Origin: Membranipora membranacea
Lineage: Eukaryota > Bryozoa > Gymnolaemata > Cheilostomatida > Membraniporidae
Direction of reading: 5' to 3'
DNA: 64,000 bases
NCBI GenBank assembly: GCA_914767715.1
Contig: OU612066.1
Span: 17,429,001 to 17,493,000 of the forward strand
Made by a program: the position numbers and the translations under genes. Each line of letters opens with the position of its first letter. The stretch's first letter is position 1. The notes under the pieces are model-generated. The model was not told the DNA's origin. It ran no database searches and saw only the letters and a program-made list of their open reading frames with translations. Shown here piece after piece: positions 60,034 to 64,000 of the stretch.

Positions 60034-62102
60034 TGCCCTATGCCCAATGCCTTCTCATTTGAAGGCTTATTTCTACATGAGTTTGTATTGATGTTTTCAG
60101 TATCTCAGTTACAAAATACACACCAAGCAAGCCTGATGATATAACAAATATCTCGCCTTAATTGTGTCTGAACATGTTTTAATAGTAGAATCAAAAAAGT
60201 TCGTTTATCGTTATTATCAGAAACAGAACAAGTGCAATCTGATCAGAAGCCAAAAATGTGACAACTCTACAATTTATGGGATCAACTGATTACGGTGTAT
60301 CAGTAATTATGTAGTCTGCGCAAGCTTTTTTTTTATCACCTTTTAAACAACAGCATCAACTAATATTGCTAGATTAATGACTGCTCATTGTAGATAAGTA
60401 TATAAGCAATGAACTAAATGTTACCCACTTCTGAAATGCTGCCCTAATCTGAGTTTCAATGAACTACGGGCACAAGCAGGGAAAGATAAATTACACCCTG
60501 AATTATCAAAGTACTTGAACTATATATCGATCGATGCATTGATTTCATGCTGTGTATCAGTATTACTGGTATGTAATAGTTATAGCCCAATGATTGTTCT
60601 ACTGCAGAGAAATGAAGCGTGATCAGAGAGGGGGTGGGATATACCCTCCCATCCTCCCTTGTGTGTTGAAATGTCAATTGGTAGTCGTTGTCACCTGTCA
60701 AAAGAGTCAATAACTCCCGAGAATTGATGCTTTGAATTGATGAGAGCAGGGAGGGTGAGAGGGGTATATAAAACACCCTCATTGCTGAGAGCTCTGTACT
60801 GCTTTAGGTACTTTCTACTCAAGCCACAAAAAACTCCAGTCAATTTATAGTCTCGATACCCTGTAATACCGTGTGAGAAACTTTGAAGTTGCTTAGTGTT
60901 TTTTTTCGGTGTCATTATGGGTCTACATCATTATCGGCCATTATCGTGATCCACAGCGCTCTGAGAGTAAGTAAATCAAGATGGTTTTATCAGAAAACAA
61001 AATACCATATTATTCCTCTATTCCTCTGTTGGCGCACGTATTACTTGTATCAGTATGGTGCAGATTATTAATAATATGACAGTATATATACAGGAGCTTA
61101 TTGTAATTTCTTTTGAAGTAGAGCAAAAATTAAACATTCCGTGGAGCGCGACAGTTATTTGTGTTCCCTACTAGCAGACAGATATTCCCTGGTGCTGTGC
61201 TACTCTAGTCAGAAGTAGGTAAATGAATTTCAGATGGAGGTAAAATACCACTCTTTTTTATTTTTTCAACTTGAGAACATCTCTCTGTTTGCAGGTCTTT
61301 AAGACACTTCTGAATATGTCTGATACATACATATATTTTAACCTCTCCCTACTAGGATTTGCTTAAAGCAATTAATTTGACCTGAAATAGACGGTTGCCC
61401 AATGTGATTATCAATGGTCAACCCTATTTTAAACTGTTTTCCGTACCAGGATGAAGCGCTAAAACAAGCATTAGTCAATTGACAATGAAATTGTCTCGCC
61501 ATTGGGCTATCAGACTTTATTGAGAATAAAATGCAATGGGTTCATGGGTGTATGTTTTCAGGAGTTTTCACATGCTGCTAAAACATTTTGGGTTATCAGT
61601 TTCGGAGTTACCTTTTCATGCAAGGGATTTTTGTAATTGAAAGTGGCAAAACTCAAACAGCTAGCTGATCAAAGAGTTACAACCAATATGATTGGGCCAA
61701 TTGGGCATTAACATAGGTCCAACACCTCTATTTATTTCCCCATTGCTTTACATGCAAACTTTGTTGACTTGTCACCTCAATAGGCCTGCTTCAGGTTCTT
61801 TCAATTCTTTAATCATACCACTCAAAATGATAGTATGCTCCTGGTCTTCCATATTGGTGACTATGGGTTGAAAATTGGTTGTCAGAATTTTTTAGTGGCC
61901 CCATATGTAAGACCATTGCATTTTTCACACATTTCCGGTCTTATTTACATTAGCCAATCCGTATGCATTGATCTTCCAAAAATGATTTTGCAAAAAGAAT
62001 TTCAAACTTTAATTCAATAAATTTCCATTGCAAATACACCTGAAAATATTAATAGGGTTCAATATCACTGATAGCAGTGCTTTTGAATTGGCTACAGCCT
62101 CA

Positions 62103-63688
62103 TTTGTCATCAGCATACTAATCATTTTATTTTGGAGGATGGGTGCAACAAGTTGACCTTCACCCAATTACAGGTGTATTACCTAATAGTGACCGGACTG
62201 ACGGTAACGGGTCTTCAAAGTTGGTCACATAAGACCTCTGTTGGTACGCTAGCATGGCGCGAAGTTCGGAGGCGATCCATCCATAGCGTGACTGGCCACG
62301 GCCATTTGACTATAAGACCGTTGCCCTCAAAACTCACCTCGTCAGGCTATGCTCCCTTATTAGTCTCTAAAATGGTATCTTGCTTAGGTTGCAGCTTACA
62401 GATATACAATGTTCATGACCATCATCGGCAAAGTCTGCAGCGACGGCTCAGGTTGTCTACAGACATAAGACAGAAGAGATGTTAAGCTAAAGTGTGACGT
62501 ATACATGCCATTTGGAAGTAAGTTTTCCTTGTCAAGCGGGGAGATAACTTCATATAATGACCAATTGACTGAAGATATAGGCGTTTATTGAGTTATGGGG
62601 TGGGGTTTTGACCTTCAAAAATGCATTCAAGGAGACACTCATTAATTCAACACACTTAAATCTAGTTAGAGTCTTATAAAGAAGAAGAGAGAACAAGTCC
62701 GGACTTGCCCGACAGGTGCAAATTCATGTGCTGTAAGCACCAGACGAAGTGTTTTATGAGGTTAAGAGATAGTATAGTCGTATTGATTGAGGATTGGGGT
62801 GTAATATTGGGGTTTGGGGTTGGCAGCCTGAGGTATTTGAGCCAAATTTGGGGTTCTGGGGTCAGCTTCTGGGGTTTAGGGGTCAGGTTCGGGGTCAATA
62901 TTTGGGGTTTGCAGTTCGCAGTTTGGGGTTTGCAGCCTACACTTTGGGGTTCACGGCCTACTTTCTGGGGTTTGGGGGTCATAAACGAGGGTTTGGGGTT
63001 TAAGGGTCAGGGTTTGGGGTTTAGGGGTCAGTTTTTGGGGTTTGGGGGTCAGTTTTTTGGGGTTTGGAGGTCAAACCCTCGTTTATGACTTGACTTGTTC
63101 TCTCTTCTTCTTTATAAGACGCTAACTAGATTTAAGTGTGTTGAATTAATGAGTGTCTCCTTGAATGCATTTTTGAAGGTCAAAACCCCACCCCATAACT
63201 CAATAAACGCCTATATCTTCAGTCAATTGGTCATTATATGAAGTTATCTCCCCGCTTGACAAGGAAAACTTACTTCCAAATGGCATGTATACGTCACACT
63301 TTAGCTTAACATCTCTTCTGTCTTATGTCTGTAGACAACCTGAGCCGTCGCTGCAGACTTTGCCGATGATGGTCATGAACATTGTATATCTGTAAGCTGC
63401 AACCTAAGCAAGATACCATTTTAGAGACTAATAAGGGAGCATAGCCTGACGAGGTGAGTTTTGAGGGCAACGGTCTTATAGTCAAATGGCCGTGGCCAGT
63501 CACGCTATGGATGGATCGCCTCCGAACTTCGCGCCATGCTAGCGTACCAACAGCGGTCTTATGTGACCATTTTTGAAGACCCGTTACCGTCAGTCCAGTC
63601 ACTATTAGGTAATACACCTGTAATTGGGTGAAGGTCAACTTGTTGCACCCATCCTCCAAAATAAAATGACTAGTAAGCTGATGACAAA
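62103..63688. mobile_element. 1.6-kb foldback element with G-rich spacer
   Basis: A 597-nt left arm (62103-62699) is repeated in reverse complement at 63092-63688 with very few mismatches. A 117-codon open frame (begins M-E-D-G-C-N-K-L-T-F) occurs in both arms, pointing towards each other; it has no recognised homology and may be a by-product. The trinucleotide TCA flanks both outer ends and could be a short target duplication. The spacer is 392 bp. Near-identity of arms indicates recent formation or gene conversion. Confidence 0.85.
62785..63080 (+). repeat. G-rich telomere-like degenerate repeat (GGGGTTT/GGGGTCA)
   Basis: More than twenty G runs of four or five separated mostly by TTT, TTA or TCA units, G-rich on the plus strand. 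It has many sets of four closely spaced G runs, so quadruplex formation is plausible. It forms the loop of the foldback element. Confidence 0.8.
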
Positions 63689-63801
63689 TCAGGACCCAGG
63701 CAAGTTGATAGTACTGCAGTCAGTAATATTGAGGCATGAAAATGTTGCCTGTTATATTTGCAATTGAAATTTTGGTGATTTGAGGTTTTAAATAATTTTA
63801 G

Positions 63802-63938
63802 CAAAATGAATTTGGGGCGCTTTATGCAGACAAGTCAGTTGAGGCAAAATTAGCTGGAAAACCTGTAAAAATGCACTTGCTCCGTTTGATTGAACGCCGA
63901 AAAAAATCTGACAACGAATTTCCTTTCAATACTCTCAA
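63802..63938 (+). CDS. Possible internal exon at the window edge
   Basis: After an ATTTTAG acceptor a frame stays open (Q-N-E-F-G-A-L-Y-A-D-K-S-V-E-A-K-L-A-G, then K-M-H-L-L-R-L-I-E-R-R-K-K), with a good donor (AA|GTATGT) after 63938. Without splicing it would run to a TAA at about 63981. Composition looks coding. Homology is not recognised and the rest of the gene is outside the window. Confidence 0.4.
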
Positions 63939-64000
63939 GTATGTCAGAGCAGAAGCAGACCATCGTTTTGAGTGGTCTGGTTAAAGAATTGAAAGAAGTT

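Larger units (their letters stand above)
56163..61712. repeat. Tandem segmental duplication, unit 3
   Basis: Begins at the same junction as units 1 and 2. After it come a LINE remnant absent from the others (56198-56580), a zinc-knuckle remnant (-), the 79-nt block (-, 58227-58305) and the zinc finger gene (+). The 3' flank is shortened; its last recognisable part is the stretch 61560-61705 (GTGGCAAAACTCAAACAGCT..), which also occurs at about 46826 and 54400. Between 60034 and 61560 no other gene is supported. Confidence 0.8.

Noticed and set aside
1-64000. CRISPR arrays, bacterial operons, ribosome binding sites, tRNA or rRNA genes
   Set aside because: The sequence is clearly eukaryotic with spliced genes; no array of equal spacers was seen, and no tRNA or rRNA was recognised by eye, though a covariance search was not possible.

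Overview
The window is eukaryotic nuclear DNA from an invertebrate. It is AT-rich, intron-rich and full of small repeats. The 5' half is dominated by one large muscle myosin heavy chain gene. Inside one of its introns is a separate start exon in the position known for the molluscan catch-muscle protein myorod/catchin. That points to a lophotrochozoan, most likely a mollusc, but it is inference: insects have an analogous myosin rod protein.

Layout. 1-4150: non-coding with two MITE-like fragments. 4151-18969: myosin heavy chain (+), about 16 coding exons, with a 12-nt microexon, an internal myorod-like start, a pair of mutually exclusive 79-nt hinge exons and two alternative C-terminal exons. 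19450-29918: three tandem paralogous membrane-protein genes on the minus strand (signal peptide, CUB-like ectodomain, one membrane span, cytoplasmic tail; two of the tails carry PPxY and clathrin-box-like motifs). One paralog has lost the ectodomain and one has lost most of its tail. 32114-34894: a C2H2 zinc finger gene (-). 35000-40900: repeat-rich DNA with foldback elements, long hairpins and a broken LINE reverse transcriptase. 40905-61712: three tandem copies of a 5.5-8 kb unit. Each carries a zinc finger gene (+) of the same family as the 32-35 kb gene and, divergently on the minus strand, remnants of a CCHC zinc-knuckle ORF. 62103-63688: a 1.6-kb foldback element with a G-rich, telomere-like spacer. 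The window ends in a possible exon.

All exon borders come from reading GT/AG sites and reading phase by eye. Where paralogs exist, identical exon lengths and phases support them (311 nt ectodomain exon; 66 and 148 nt zinc finger N-terminal exons). The most interesting items are: the myorod-type promoter exon; the mutually exclusive exon pair separated by only 55 nt; a zinc finger family with a conserved N-terminal region of about 71 residues that I cannot name; a family of membrane proteins whose tails combine PPxY, clathrin-box and NPF motifs; and a set of very small CAAGGAG palindromes, one of which looks like an insertion with a 6-bp target duplication. The tandem copies act as a natural before/after comparison for several insertions.
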